Origin: Ehretia macrophylla
Taxonomy: Eukaryota; Streptophyta; Magnoliopsida; Boraginales; Ehretiaceae
Reading direction: 5' to 3'
Assembly: GCA_037974665.1 (NCBI GenBank)
Contig: CM075768.1
Location: 13,693,001-13,757,000, forward strand
Length of the DNA stretch: 64,000 bases
Shown here: positions 28,000-43,565 of the stretch, in pieces
How the letters are laid out: each line of letters begins with the position of its first letter
How positions within the stretch are numbered: the first letter of the stretch is position 1
The notes under the pieces: generated by a model
The model's database searches: none
Told to the model about the DNA's origin: nothing
The model's input: the letters and a program-made list of their open reading frames with translations, nothing else
Made by a program: the position numbers and the translations under genes

Positions 28000-29535
28000 T
28001 GTTGGAAGGATCGTGTACATAGATAAATTGGGAACATAATACTATTTTAACGTGGTTTGGCATAGCCTACATCTACGAAAAATTATTCTTTATTACTCAT
28101 AGAAACTACTACAATAATGACTCCGATACACCTACCTAGAGGTATATATAGTCTAACTCTAATATAATCTAATATGGTGTACTCACCTTGTGATGTGTAA
28201 CAACTAAACTCAGCCCAGACATGCCTATTTATAAATAATAATTGTTAATCCCATTAGGAATAGGATTCCTATATCCTATAGTATTTTAACTCTAATTAGA
28301 CTTCTAGTATCTTCAATATTTGATTCTGATTGGGATTCGAGCCATATCTAGAAATTCATCCTTTGGCGAGAAATACCAAACTTTAAATCCTTGATCAATA
28401 TCTTCTGAGTTCATGAACCCAACAATGTATATGGAATTCGGTGGATTTTGACTTCAATTTCAAATTTTGGACGCCTAAAAACTTTGTGAACACCGTTGAT
28501 CAACTAGGTCAATACTTGGTCAAAGTCTAGTCAACTCAGTCAAACTTTTGGTTCACTAGGTTGCACCATCCTCCCTTAAGTTGAAAGCATTAGATAAAAG
28601 CTTTCAGCTCCATCTGGCCAGGTCATAGCAAATATTAAGTCTTCCCTCAACATTGATATCATGGTAGATCTTCAATTAATTTTTTTTTCCTCTTTTTTCT
28701 TTTTTTTTTTTGTCCTTTTTTTTAAAATTTTCTTTTCGTTGTGTCCTCTTTTAACTTGCAACTTTTTCTATGCCAAACAACTCCTTCACTTTCTTCAATA
28801 ATGATGCTCATTGATTTTCTTCTAGACAACCGCATCTGTATTTCTTCTTCAGAGCTCTTAGGGATAACATCTCATTTATGGCGCAACAGCGATGAGGCGC
28901 AACAGCGATGATGCGCAACCATCCCTTTTCTGCTAGTCATGTTCTTATCTTATTAACTTGGAGCTGCCATACGAACTCCATTGCTTCGGCGCAACATCAA
29001 TCTGCAAATGTGTCTAGGCAACAATCTTTAAAAACGAGCACTACACAATGTCTTGACGCAAGCTTCTTGATTGCTTCAACGTCCTCTTCTTTGCAGTCTT
29101 CTGCTCTAGTAGCGAAATGTGCCTTCTTTTGGGGATGATAATAACCAACATATCTATATGCAGTCCTAGGCTCTAATACCACTTTGTTGAAAATATCGTG
29201 CACATAGATATGTTGGGAACACAACACTATTTTAACATGGTTTAGCATCGCCTACATCTACGGAACACTATTTTTATTACTCATATAAACTACTACAATA
29301 GTGACTTCGATACACCTACCTAGAGGTATATATATTCTAACTCTAATCTAATCTAGTATAGTACACCCACCTTGTGGTGTGTGACAACTAACTCAACCTA
29401 TACAAGCCTATTTATAGATAATAATTGTTAATCCCATTAGGAATAGGATTCCTATATCCTATAGTATTTTAACTCTAATTAGACTTCTAGTATCTTCAAT
29501 ATTTGATTCTAATTGTATTCGAACCATATTCAACA
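28000..29535 (-). mobile_element. TRIM-like short LTR element
   Basis: Two ~350 bp repeats (28000 to about 28350, and 29185-29535) enclose about 0.8 kb without a recognisable polyprotein. On the minus strand a primer binding site like tRNA-Met (GTGGTATTAGAGCC) follows the right repeat at about 29168-29181, giving minus orientation. The same binding site plus about 15 bp of interior also lies outside the left repeat at 27976-27999, as if this were part of a head-to-tail array. A short frame at 28997-29248 on the minus strand matches nothing I recognise. A third repeat copy is the solo LTR at 58088-58441. Confidence 0.75.
29185..29535 (-). repeat. right LTR of TRIM-like element
   Basis: Starts TGTTGAAAATATCGTGCACA, ends CATATTCAACA. 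Contains TATTTATAGATAATAATTG and ATTAGGAATAGGATTCCTAT, shared with 28000-28350 and 58088-58441. Immediately followed by the old copia fossil of the peroxidase 3' flank. Confidence 0.8.
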
Positions 29536-30438
29536 CTATTTTTAGAATTGTAAATCTTTAATTGGATAGCACAAGGAAACACATAAAATATTTTGCAAAG
29601 TATAATTTATATTTCTCATAAAAATAAACTTAGAAAGACAGATTGCTACCTTTTATAATTAGAAACTCTTTTTTTACTCTTAATATTTTTTCATGGCACT
29701 CACATTTTTTACTTGCTAAAACACTATGAGACAATGCTTATTTATTACTACTAGAAGAATACCCTAGAGTTATAGAAATTATATAAAAAAAAATTGTCCA
29801 AGTTTATGGTTTCACAAGGTCCAAAAGTATATTAAATTAATCCATTTTGAAAATGCCACATACCATGAATTTTGATCTTTATTTCCAAGATTCCAAAATC
29901 ATAATGTCATCTTGAGATGTAGTTTGCACATTCCAGCACCTCCTTCAAACCAAAATCATTTTCACACCAAACAGTTACCTTAATTTCTTAAATTCATTGT
30001 TGGTAATGCTTTCAAGAATTGTTTACAACTTGATTTGAAGTATCTCAGTACTAAAATGAAATTGTCTTCTTATTAACATGATCTTTTAATGCTAGCTCTT
30101 TCTATCATGCACTATATTTTTTGACATTTCAATTGCAAACTTTGTTACCAACAAATATGATGGTTAGATTTTACTAGGGATGATTAAGTCTTTGAACAAA
30201 TTCTCCAACCAATAGCTTCACAAACAGCTGAAGTAAATACTTAATAATGTTGGGATTTTTGTAAGGCCAAAAGACCACTAGCACTTATGATCATTTATTT
30301 TCTTATCCTTTATATATATATATATGTGTGTATTTATGAGACCTATTGATCCAATTAAGTGATTTAGGTACGTAGTAGTTATGTACATATTGTCTAAGTC
30401 AGGACTACTTGAAATATAAACTTTCTTTGTAACTGAAT

Positions 30439-30578
30439 AGTGAAGTTGGACATTTCATCACAATATAATGAATCTATACACTTTGTTATGGTTTAGTAAA
30501 GGTGGACACTTTATTACGGCATAGTGAAGCTAGACACATCGTTATGGCATAGTAAAGTTGGACACTTTGCTATGGTAT
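30439..30578 (+). repeat. 28-bp minisatellite, five copies
   Basis: Five imperfect 28-bp repeats of the form AGTGAAGTTGGACACTTT followed by about ten bases ending TATGGCAT. Each starts AGTGAA, AATGAA or AGTAAA; a degenerate sixth start follows at 30579. It lies inside the old copia flank, in the part missing from unit 0. Confidence 0.85.
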
Positions 30579-31652
30579 AATGAATCTATGCTATCATAAG
30601 ATGAAGTCATTGCTTTCTTAGAATTATCTAGTTGATCATCCAGACTTATTAATAGTGATATTGCTTCTTAGGTTATATTAGATATTAGACTTGTGCGTCA
30701 CTTCCTAGGTCTAGTGGTTACAAAGACAAAATATAATCAAGAAGTAGAAAGTATAGGTAAAAGATCTATCTTGATTATGACTGTTACATGATAAAGGGGC
30801 ATTTAGGTCATTTTACTTCATAGGTCAAAGATAAAGGTCATTCTTGATATGACGTGTTTCTGTTGGATATAGTAATTATCCTAAAGTGTAACTATAACTC
30901 TTTAGTGGAATGAATTACGCTTAAAGTGGACAAAATGCAGCTAAGGATTATAAAGGCCTTTTTGGAAGCTATGGTAGTTATGTCTTTTCATCCCTCGTTT
31001 AGACTTTCTTAAACTAGTATAATTGCTAAGTATGGTCATGAGTAGTATGATTTGGATAAGGGAAGTTGGGTTACATAAAGAGTCCTACTAGGTTAGGATT
31101 TGGATGTTTGAATTCAAGGCATTATCCATTTAGTGGAATGTTTGTTTTAATGACCAAATTATCTCCTACATAGGATATGATTTCAGCTATCCCCATTCCC
31201 ATAGGAAGATTAAGGTGTGTGACTCATAAGGATAAGGAAATGAGGAGAGTTTGTGACAAGATTAGTGTTTAATTAACTATAGAATTATCTATGGGTAAAA
31301 TTTTTAAAGGGCCATTAAATTATATTGTTAATTCTATTTTGATCATCCAACTTTTATTCGCTTTAAAACGTTTATCAGTTTTAAAAAAAGTTTCATTCAA
31401 GTCATTTCCTCAGTTAGTTAAAAGAAATTAATAGACAGAGATTAAAATGTAAATCATTAAAATCAAAATAATCAAATGAAATTAAATTTTGTTTTCCTTA
31501 ACGTTTTTATTCTTTTTTATTCTGGTTCTTTTGGTTGTTTCTTATTTTATTCAATTTATCTTCTTATTTATTTCTTATTTCTTCTTCCCAATCACCCATT
31601 TCTCGATCTCTTTCCTTTCTCAATATACACACTCTTCTTATCCATTCACTTC

Positions 31653-31855
31653 TAGGGATGACAATTTTGTTTTATCCGAAACCGACGGGTATCCGCCTGA
31701 TAAAAACTCAAAAATCGATGAGTAAACTAAGAGATTTTGGTTTTTAAAAATAGTAACTGAGGGATAAACCGATTGGTTTTGATTTTAGACGTTAAAAAAA
31801 ATCGAAACCCAAAATTCAATTATTAATTTATATAAATAAATAAATAAATAAATAA

Positions 31856-31925
<70 letters not shown>

Positions 31926-32888
31926 TAAAGTTGATAAAAGTATAAAAATATTTTTATACTAATATCTAAAGTTATATAAATAAAATATTAAAAATATACT
32001 ATATTTTTTAAAAGATTTGAGGCCTCATACAACTATTTTTTAAGAAAACACAAAAAGAAAATGACCTATTGGCCTTAGCCTAACTAAAAAAATACTAAAT
32101 CAACTCTATTTATCTAACTCAAATACTAAACTAAAGGTAGCAATTTTTAATTTCACTATTTTGCATTCACTCTTAACGCCTCCATATTTAGGGCCAACTT
32201 GACAGCTTTGCAAAGCTCTCATCTCTTTTTTCGAGTAAGCTCAAACTATAGATTTTGTGTGTTTATGTGTTATACGTATGTATATGTGTGTGTTACTCAT
32301 CGACTCTTTTCTTTCTTTAGGATCACGTCGTGACTTCATCGATTCACCCACAAATTTGGTAAGAAAATCAATAATATGTGGTAGTTTTTAAGTAAAATAT
32401 GAAATTATATTGCATTAGTCACATTGATTGAAGTGTATATGGAGTTTTCTTGAAATTGATAAGGGAATAATCAGTGTAAGTTTGACTTGAATTTTCTATA
32501 AATTCGAATGCCAAGCTACAAAATGTATGCAAACAACATTAGTTTCAGGTGAATGATCAAGCCCTTTCGATATTTCATGTAAGTATATGATGATGATATT
32601 TCATGGATAGAGTTAATAGAGAACTTGGCACGCGTACTTTTACTTGCATAGCAAATTAATAGTTTTCTATATTTTTGGACTCTTTTTCTATTTAAATTAA
32701 TTTTTTTAAATTATTGCTTTCGTTTTCGTTTATCCGCAATTTTTTTTATACTTGTTAGTTTCAGTTTGGAATAATGATTTTTTAAAACCATCAATTTTCG
32801 TTTTCAGTTCTATATTTTAAGTTATGCTACACGGTTTCAGTTATAATTTTTTCAAAAATCACGATTAACCGAACCGCTGTCATTCCTA
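31653..32888. mobile_element. hAT-like non-autonomous transposon
   Basis: Ends TAGGGATGACA (left) and TGTCATTCCTA (right) form an 11-bp TIR with one mismatch. Flanking octamers TTCACTTC (31645-31652) and TTAACCTC (32889-32896) agree at 6 of 8 positions, fitting an aged 8-bp hAT TSD. The unit 0 paralogue at about 5094-5115 is empty. Length is 1236 bp, AT-rich, with subterminal inverted motifs around AACCGAACCG / CGGTTTC and a long AT microsatellite. No transposase is recognised. Confidence 0.75.
31827..31921. repeat. AAAT/AT compound microsatellite
   Basis: About seven TAAA repeats run into about thirty AT repeats. It lies inside the hAT-like element. Confidence 0.95.
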
Positions 32889-33494
32889 TTAACCTCATCC
32901 ATTATTGGTTCTTTTGTCAAGCTTTATCTTCACAAAATATAACATCTATACTTACTAATTTATTGGTGAATGCATTATAGAATTTATAGGTTTTTGACTC
33001 CTTGTTATAACCAACAAAAATGTATTTCTCTCAATGATCATCTAGTCTTTTCATTTCTATTGCCTGTACTCGAGCATTGGCCATACAACAAGAAATCTAT
33101 ATGTTATTGACAGTTGGTTTCTAGCCACTTCATGCCTTTTGTGGCGTCATACATTTTAAACTTCTACCCAGATACCAAATCAACAAAGAAGTTGAGCATG
33201 CCATTGTTTCTGTCCAAAAGGACTATGGCAAACCTTTCTCTTTCAACATAGTTGTTGTCATGTCATGAACAGTACAATTTTCCTTTTTATAATGCCATTC
33301 TAGTGTGGGTATATGATGTTATAAATGACTAATTAATAACCTAATCTCTACAATAGTCTCAAGAATCATTTGATGTGTATTTTCCACCTCTATAAAATTT
33401 AAGAAGTTTTATCTTGTGAAGTGCTTTAAAACTTTTAAAATTAGAAAAAAAGGAATTGATTTCGATTTTATTTAAAATATCCATATGCACCAAG

Positions 33495-35788
33495 TATAAC
33501 GCCCCGAACCCAACTCCACGCTACAGGTCAAGCCTGGACCCGTCACTCGGACAGAGTCTCCTCTGTACCGTGGACTAAACTGTTACCCGCAAATAGCCAC
33601 ATATAACATTTGAACCACAAGCAACAACACAAACAACCTATCTTTCAAGACTTTCATAGCCAACCGAAGTTCACAAGGCCATCCAAGCCTTGGAGCTACA
33701 AAATCTACTTATAGCACACAAGCATGCAAGACAGTGTTTACTTTAGCTAAAAGTAGTTGGATACAACTATAACCAAGTTTTACTATCAAGTTAGTAATCA
33801 CACAAGCAGGCAATAAGGGAGATAAGCTAGAATTCATTATTATATGCCACTTAACTTTACATTCAACATACAAGATTACAACTCCCAAGCATATACACAA
33901 GACCTCAAGGTCTCAGAACACAATAACTACAATGGCTCCACGTAACTTCACATATGATCAACCTTATCACACAAGAATCAAGGAATCTGATCTACTTGCA
34001 CTTCTTCTTCTTCCTCTACTGCTACTAGTTAGGGATTCACCTCAACTTCTCCTGAAACATGTTAAATGAGGAGTGAGCAACAATGTTGTCCAGCGAGGAA
34101 GGTGATGCAGCAAACTGGGGCGTGCAGTGTGATATGCAATCACAAAAAGCTATAAATATAACATAAAGCAACAAGATCAAATAGTCAAGTAAATAAACAC
34201 ATTTTAAAAGGATACGGTTCCACTTTAAGTCTTCAATCTCGTACCACGAGCCATGAACTTTACGCAAGTACCGGCAAACCCTTACTCCTCCAAGTTGGGA
34301 TACTCCGGATGTACCCCGATCTTACGACCCTTTTTTTCTGAAGTAGGTCCATATGCCCAGCAGGTAAACCACGCCTCTGGGGTAGTGGAGTATACTCAGC
34401 GAGAAAGGGAATAGGCACCATGGTAGTCGAAGGAGCACGAAAAGCCCGATGCCACCCATGTTTCTCGACGCTACCATGTCCGAAAAGGTTGCGCAACCCT
34501 GAAACCAAACCACAAGATTCAAGAACAACGATTAACAAGAAAGAGGGTTAACAAAGTAGGCCGCCCTCGCATTTAATCGCAATATAAGCCAACATATACA
34601 CGAGATAGCTATATAGTCTCAAAAGAGGCAAACAACATAACTTTCCTCACAACCTACTCAAATAGCTCAATTACACTTTAGATAATCATATAAGTACATA
34701 ATAACACATCTACAAGCACTATACGCATAAAAAATAGCCAAATACTACTTTTTCCCTTTCTTTAGCCAAACTTTTCTTCTCCTACGTGCATTTCAAAGTT
34801 ACAAAACTACATCTTAATCGTACTACATTCCTAATTAAGCCAAAATACATAACGAGAAAAGTCCCCTTTTAAAAGTTTACCAATTTTGCAATTTAGCTCG
34901 GTTTTGGATGATTCAACTTCATGTAGTCTCCCAACTAGCTTTACTAGAGTCTAGAGCACCTAATTGCAGTCTCAATTCGTTCCAATTAGCAAGTTTATTC
35001 AAAACCCTAAGTTCAAGCACTATTCATCATCTTCTTTGGGTGATTCAAGCTTCTAGCCATGGAAGATGTTATCTAGCAACAATAGATAGTTCTATAGTCT
35101 CTAATGATCACATAACAAGCATCCAAAACAAGTTTTATAGCTATACTCAACAATAAAAGAAATCAATATATAAGCAATCAACTTTAAACTTAAAAAAAAA
35201 CAACTCCCTCACAATTTAGAAGATGAAGACAAGTTGTAGATGCCCCCTAATGCTTTAATCTCCTCCTAAACCAAGCCAAATGACCAATTCTTGCTCAAGG
35301 TTGAAGAATTTTTTCTTCTTCTTCTCTCCTAGGGTTCACAGGTTTGGAGGGGTATTTTTACAATTTTGGCTTTTATTTTTTGAGTAAAATGTGCATATGT
35401 GTTATCTAATGTATGTATGTATGAGTAGGTTTTAATATATTATGTCAATGTTAGCAAATTTCATGGTCAAACAAGCTTAAGACTTCAATTAATTGACATC
35501 TAATGAAAAATCATAGTTACACTTACGTAGCACTATTCAAACGAGACAAAACCTATTTTTCAAACGCACACTCCCGACCCCTAAAGCTCAAAACTACTAT
35601 AACCTGACTCTTTTTATATGTCATATGACCGAGGAAAAATATTAAATCAAACATTTGAAACATTCCAATTTCTTATGAATAGTGCCCAATAGTAACACAA
35701 TTAAAGAAAACAAGAAATGCACATAAAATGCACAAGTAATTATACAACAATTATTTCAAAATGTGTGATGAAATTCTCGGGCGTCACA
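33495..35788 (-). mobile_element. solo LTR, gypsy type, 2.3 kb
   Basis: The + strand starts TATAACGCCCCGAACC and ends CTCGGGCGTCACA; in element sense it begins TGTGACGCCCGAG and ends GGGGCGTTATA, the usual form of many plant Ty3/gypsy LTRs. Flanks are CCAAG (33490-33494) and CGAAG (35789-35793), a 5-bp TSD with one mismatch. The unit 0 paralogue near 5820 runs straight across. No internal region, binding site or polyprotein is seen. Similar in style to, but not the same as, the gypsy LTRs at 36713. Confidence 0.78.
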
Positions 35789-36712
35789 CGAAGAGTTGTG
35801 ACATATAAGCTTTCCAAGATTTTTTTTACAGTGGAAAATATTTCAATTTTGCTTAACAATAGTACAGGCAAAAATCTTCCACACGGAATCCGAACTCTTT
35901 GCTGCTATGCTGTCTGGGCGGTTCCTTGCCTGCCAAGGCAGATTTATACTAGTCTCCAATATCTTTCACATAGAAATTCTGGCTTTTCAGTATATGACAA
36001 CCATTTTACTATACTTGTGTTGGACAAGAGCTTGGACCACTAAAGTTTTAGATGTCTAAGTCGAAAATGCTCATTTTATGACCTATTCTTTACTAACTCA
36101 TTTGAAAGAACTTTTGAAAACTAATACATTTCTTAAATAAAACAAAAAGAATCTTCATGTTTGTTAGACACCCATTCTCAAGAAATTATGCAAACTAAGG
36201 ATCAAATATTGATTTTCATATTGGGTGCATAATATATATTACAGATATTCTTTTAATAAATTTTAATTTTATCACTTCTTTCATACACATTTAGTAGGTC
36301 TTTGCCCCATAATCAAAATGTCTCATATCGTGTTCATTTTTGAATTTTTCTTGTGCAAAATAAGTATGCCTTCCTCATTCTCTTGCTTGGAGATTGGAAC
36401 AACATTGGATTACTCATCAAGATTAGGATTATTATTTTACCATCCTGAAGCATAATAACAAAATATGTGACTGTTATAACAGGAGATATTTTCTATTTTC
36501 TTGCCCAGGATTTGATCTTCTTCTTCCATTTTTCATCTTACCTCTTTATTGACAAAATTATTTTTATTAATTAGTTTGTTGTTTTAGTTGGCAAATCAAG
36601 TTTTTGCTAGATTTTTATCTTGATTAAATTAAATGATTACCATAAATGGCCTCATTTGGTATTCACTTCATGATAAAAAGGATAAGGAGATCTTGTGGCA
36701 TTTTGCATGGTT

Positions 36713-39136
<2,424 letters not shown>

Positions 39137-39649
39137 TTTTGTGGTATCAGAGCGCATGTTTAGCTTATAAGCTGGGTTATCCTTGGTACGTGGGTAGTGG
39201 TCTTACCATAAATACATGTACTAAGTGAAAAGTGAAATATATGTTAATATGTTTATGTCATTAACTTGTTTATGTGACTAACTCTTATGTGATCTATGTG
39301 AACCTTGTTTCCTGTATGCTATTAACTGCTCATAGCCTATCTACGTGTTATAACATGTGGCTAACTCTTTGTAGTAAGATGGCTGGCCGTCCAAATACTC
39401 GAGGTAGACCACAGAGAGGTAATGACGATTAGGGGAACGTGGCACAGTGCCGAGATCCGGGTTATGATCGTATAGTTGTAGTTATGGACTGTATGATGAA
39501 GGTTCTAGTCGGGTAGGCTAAGATTTTGGCAGGATAGGCTACACAGGTGCAGAATGTTCAGGCATAGGTGCATAATGTGTAGGGTAATATTGACCATGGG
39601 TTTAACGCTGGAGGTAGTTATCGTGGGGGTAGCTTACTAAAAGAGTCCC

Positions 39650-40100
39650 TGGGGTACATGCCACCGCAATTTCTAGGAGAGTCCGGCGATATGAAGGTCG
39701 AGGCTTGGGTGACTAAGATAGAGAAGATTTTTGATCTTCTATACTATACCGATGATAGGAAGGTCTCTTTTGATGTGTTTTTCCTTGATGACGAGGCGGA
39801 GTCATGGTGGCGTATAGTGAGGTCAAGTTGGGAGGCTCAAGGTTTTCCTTATCTTTGGGCTAATTTTCTTCGAGAGTTTCAAGCTAAGTATATTCCGAGG
39901 ATTGCAAGAGAGCGCAGGGAATAGGAGTTTATGTCCCTTATTCAGGGTAATTCCACTGTGGCTCAATATAAGGCCAACTTTACTAGGCTATCCCGTTATG
40001 CACCAGACTATGTGCAAGACCAGGAATAGAGGACCCGGAGGTTCATTTGAGGTTTGAGGCCAGAGCTTTAGGATTCTATGGCCTTGTTGGAGTTTGATGA
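39650..40100 (+). pseudogene. gypsy Gag region (fossil)
   Basis: Retrotransposon Gag: PPQFLGES...VEAWVTKIEKIF, DDEAESWWR and NFLREFQAKYIP, followed by a TRLSRYAP-type segment. The order and the downstream zinc knuckle fit Ty3/gypsy Gag. Broken. Confidence 0.85.
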
Positions 40101-40499
40101 GTTTCATGTAGCTTCCAGATTAGAGAAGAAGAAGTTGGATCAGGTCAGTTCTAATCAGTCGAACAAGAGGCTGTTTCAGCCGCAGGGACAGTAGAGTTTT
40201 TATAGACCTTTAATGCAGTAGAGTTCTTATTAACCTCAGGGGCAACAGAGTTCTTATAGACCCCAGACTCAACAGGGATGTTATTTATTAGTCCCAAGCA
40301 CAGCAGATGCCGCCACAGTCCCAGGTTCAGTATAGGTTGTATGTTTCGAGGCCTCAACAGACTAGTACAGCTGCTTCTTTAGTTTCTGCTTCTTCGGGAG
40401 GCAGTGTTAGTACCCCAGCTCGCAATGCACTTTTTGTAAACATAAGGGTCATCTAGAGGCCGACTGTTAGTTGAAGGCAGAATATCTAGCTTATCTAAT

Positions 40500-41550
40500 C
40501 AACAAGCCATTTGATAAGCTAAAGCTGAAGAAAGTTCCCATAGTTCAGCAATATCCAAATGTATTTTCCGAAGAGTTGCCAAGACTGCCGCTAGAGAGAG
40601 ATATTGAGTTTGTGATCTATGTATTTCCCAATACTCAACCAATTTCTAAGTCGGCATACCAGATGGCACCAGCTGAGTTTAAAGAGCTGAAAACTCAATT
40701 GCAGGAGTTATTAAAGAAAGGTTTCATTCAGCAAAGTTCTTCACCGTGGGGAGCACTAGTTTTGTTTATAAAGAAGGAGGATAGTACCTTGAGATTATGT
40801 ATTGATTATCGGGGTTTGAATCAGGTGACCATCAAGAACAAGTATCATTTGCCACTAATTGATTAGTTGTTTGATCAACTACAGGGAGCCACACTCTACT
40901 CTAAATTTGACTTGAGGCAAGGATATTATCAATTTTGGATCCGTGATGAGGATGTTCTAAAGTTTGCTTTCAGGACTCGGTATGGGCATTACGAATTTGT
41001 AGTTATGCCCTTTGGACTAATTAATGCACCGGCAGCATTCATGGATCTTATGTATCGAATTTTTCAGCCGTACTTGGACTAGTTCGTGGTAATCTTCATT
41101 GATGATATCTTAATATATTCTAAGACTGAATCGGAGCATGAACAACATCTACGACTTGTCCTACAGAAACTTCAGGAGCATCAATTGTATGCAAAGTTCA
41201 GTAAATCTGAATTCAAGCTACATCAAATATCTTTTCTGGGCCATGTGATTATGCAGAATGGTATTTCAGTAGATCCCACTAAGATTGAAGTGCTGATGTC
41301 TTGGACAAGGCCAAAAAATGCTACGAAGGTTCGCAGCTTCCTTGGTTGGGCAAGTTACTACCGCAGATTTGTGAAGGACTTCTCTAAGATAGCAGGGCTA
41401 CTTTCTAAGCTAACTCAGAAAAGAACAAGCTTTGCATGGGATAAGAAGTGTGAGAATGGGTTCCAGGAGTTGAAAAAGAGGTTGACTACCTCTCCGATAC
41501 TTGCATTGCCAGAGGGAACAGATAATCTTATGATCTACAAGATCAGATGA
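40500..41550 (+). pseudogene. gypsy reverse transcriptase region (fossil)
   Basis: Reverse transcriptase words: [69 protein letters not shown], and the catalytic [10 protein letters not shown]. Then FLGHVI and [14 protein letters not shown], leading into the start of RNase H. Broken. Confidence 0.92.
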
Positions 41551-41729
41551 ACTGGGAGTTGGGATCCAAGAAAATTCCAATGGTTAAAGTGTTGTAGAAT
41601 CATCACGGTATAGAAGAAGCTACTTAGGAAATAACGAATTAGATTCAGCATTAGTACCCAGATTTGTTCTGTACAGCAAGTAAGAATTTCGAAGGCGAAA
41701 TTTCTTTAGGGGGAGAGAAGGGGGAAGAA

Positions 41730-43466
41730 TGTGAGACTTTGAAATTTGTCTTATTGGAAATTACGTATTTTCACATGTTTAAATGCTATTATAATTAATA
41801 TAAATGTATATATATGTGATACTAAGTGATCTTAGATTAATTGCGTATTTACAAGACATTTGCAAAATAAATAATAAGGCTTTTCATCTTCTTTGGCAAA
41901 AATATGTATTGTATATTAATTGTATGTATATATATGCTTATATATAATTTTGTCCCCAAAATAATAGTCTATTAAATATATACTATAAGTTAGATTATAC
42001 ATATATACATATATATGTATATATATATATATGTATGTAAGCATTGTAGGCAAAAAAAACAACTAAAAACAACTAAGTTGACAACTTTGACCAAGGCTTA
42101 TTTGTTTGACTTTGCTTATATATACATTATACATACATAATACATTAAAACAAAGCTCAAAACACACTCAAATCTCACTCACCTTGCCGTGAGCTCCCAA
42201 GGAAGAAAACAAAATTTTCTACTTAGGTTTTCAAGCATTTTTTAAAGGAAAAACTTCATTTGAAGCCCAAATCACTTCATTCCAAGTTAGATTTTGCTTG
42301 TTGGGAATCCATTCTACCTATTTCTAGCATTTCTTTGGATCAAAGGTGAGAAAAACACTAGATCATTTTTGTAAAGTTCATGTCAATTTTTTGTTGATGC
42401 ATATTTAGTTGTTGTTTTGTTAAATTGCCTTAAATTCATTGTTTAGTTGTTGATTGTTGAAGTGTTGTTTAATTGATTGTTGAATATTGAAGTGGTAAGA
42501 GATAGCCTACTTTGTTGTTCTCTCGAAATATTAAGTGTTAAATGTTAACTATTGTGAGTAATGATAGTGTTATGTCACCTCTCGGGCAGTATCAGGCTTG
42601 TTAGATTACATTGGCACAACTATCATGTACTATCCTCTATCTCGTGTGGTCAGAGAATGATCATGGAGTGTGGGTCTAGATTGGGTACTTCCGAAATGTA
42701 TCAGTGGGTGTTATAAGAAGTCGGTTGAGTTCGTGATGGCGTATAGAGTTACATCAACTAGTGTATCCTTACTGCTTGGTAACTTATGTGGTTATATTTG
42801 TAATGTTGTTGATGTTTATTGAGTGTTCCTTGTGCGTAGGGTATTTTCCAAAAAGGGTTACATAAAAGTGTTTTCAAAATATCCTGTTGAACCATCGCTG
42901 AGCTTTGTTATATATAAGTTCATCCTCTTTGCTGACCTTTTAGGTGTATCTGAGCAAAACCCATGGTATGTTCCTCAGGAAGCTGAGAATGAGCCTTTTG
43001 TTGATAAGTCATATGTGCCAGAGTCGTATCCGTGAGTCTGTGCTGGAGTGCTGCATGTGTTGTCTTAAATTTTATGACATATTGTATTGTATAAGTTTCA
43101 AAGTTTGTATTGTATAACTTACTTTAAAGCTAATGGATTGTATAATGCTAGTTTAGTAATCTTTCTTTTGGATATGAATAGGTTGCTAGACTAGCTTACT
43201 ATCTACTTTGCATATGTATGGTGTGGTTTGATGTTTGTTGTTGAGACGAAGACATTGTATCTTGTTGTTTAAATGTTGGTTGGTTGGTTTATGAAAGTTG
43301 TTGATTTTGTTATTTGCTGTTGAAGTTGTTGTCAGAGTTGTGGTTGGTTCTGAAGTGTTTGTAGAAAACTAGTTTAGAGTTCTGTTGTCCATATTACAGA
43401 TGTTATAATCCTGAAATTCAGTCGTGTCCTAACTGATCATAAGTAGGGTCGAATTGGGGCGTGGCA
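41730..43466 (+). repeat. 3' LTR of gypsy element
   Basis: Begins TGTGAGACTTTGAAATTTGT after the purine tract and ends GGGGCGTGGCA; 1.74 kb. Collinear with the 5' LTR, including the GAAGTCGGTTGAGTTCGTGA and GCTGACCTTT.AGGTGTA landmarks. Confidence 0.92.
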
Positions 43467-43565
43467 TGGTTTGCTGGAGATAATGGACATTTTTAAGATT
43501 AGTTTTAGAGTAATATTAGAAATCACCCTATTTTTATCACTCAATTATCACCTCTTAGTTGACAT

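Larger units (their letters stand above)
29536..36590 (-). mobile_element. old Ty1/copia fossil in peroxidase 3' flank (unit 1 copy)
   Basis: Collinear with 3360-6780 and, at its start, with 58500-58621 and 63741-64000. Shared landmarks: AATTTATATTTCTCATAAAA, GGGAAGTTGGGTT, TATCCCCATTCCCATAG, ATTTCTTTT..TTATTGAC. It carries two insertions absent from unit 0 (31653-32888 and 33495-35788) and lacks the two MITEs and LINE tail of unit 0. It also keeps about 1.2 kb (29760-30990) that unit 0 has lost; the first part is present in unit 3. Minus-strand integrase traces are as in unit 0. Many breaks. Confidence 0.72.

Noticed and set aside
28908-29138. Short + strand frame in the TRIM-like element
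   Set aside because: No family match and opposite in sense to the element.
30439-30578. CRISPR-like repeat array
   Set aside because: The 28-bp units are directly adjacent with no spacers, in a plant genome; it is a minisatellite.
34260-34538. Minus-strand open frame of about 90 codons
   Set aside because: Lies wholly within the 2.3 kb solo LTR; no similarity to a known protein.
42823-43035. Open frame ending near the 3' end of the gypsy 3' LTR
   Set aside because: Within the LTR and also present in decayed form in the 5' LTR near 38520-38715; no known domain.
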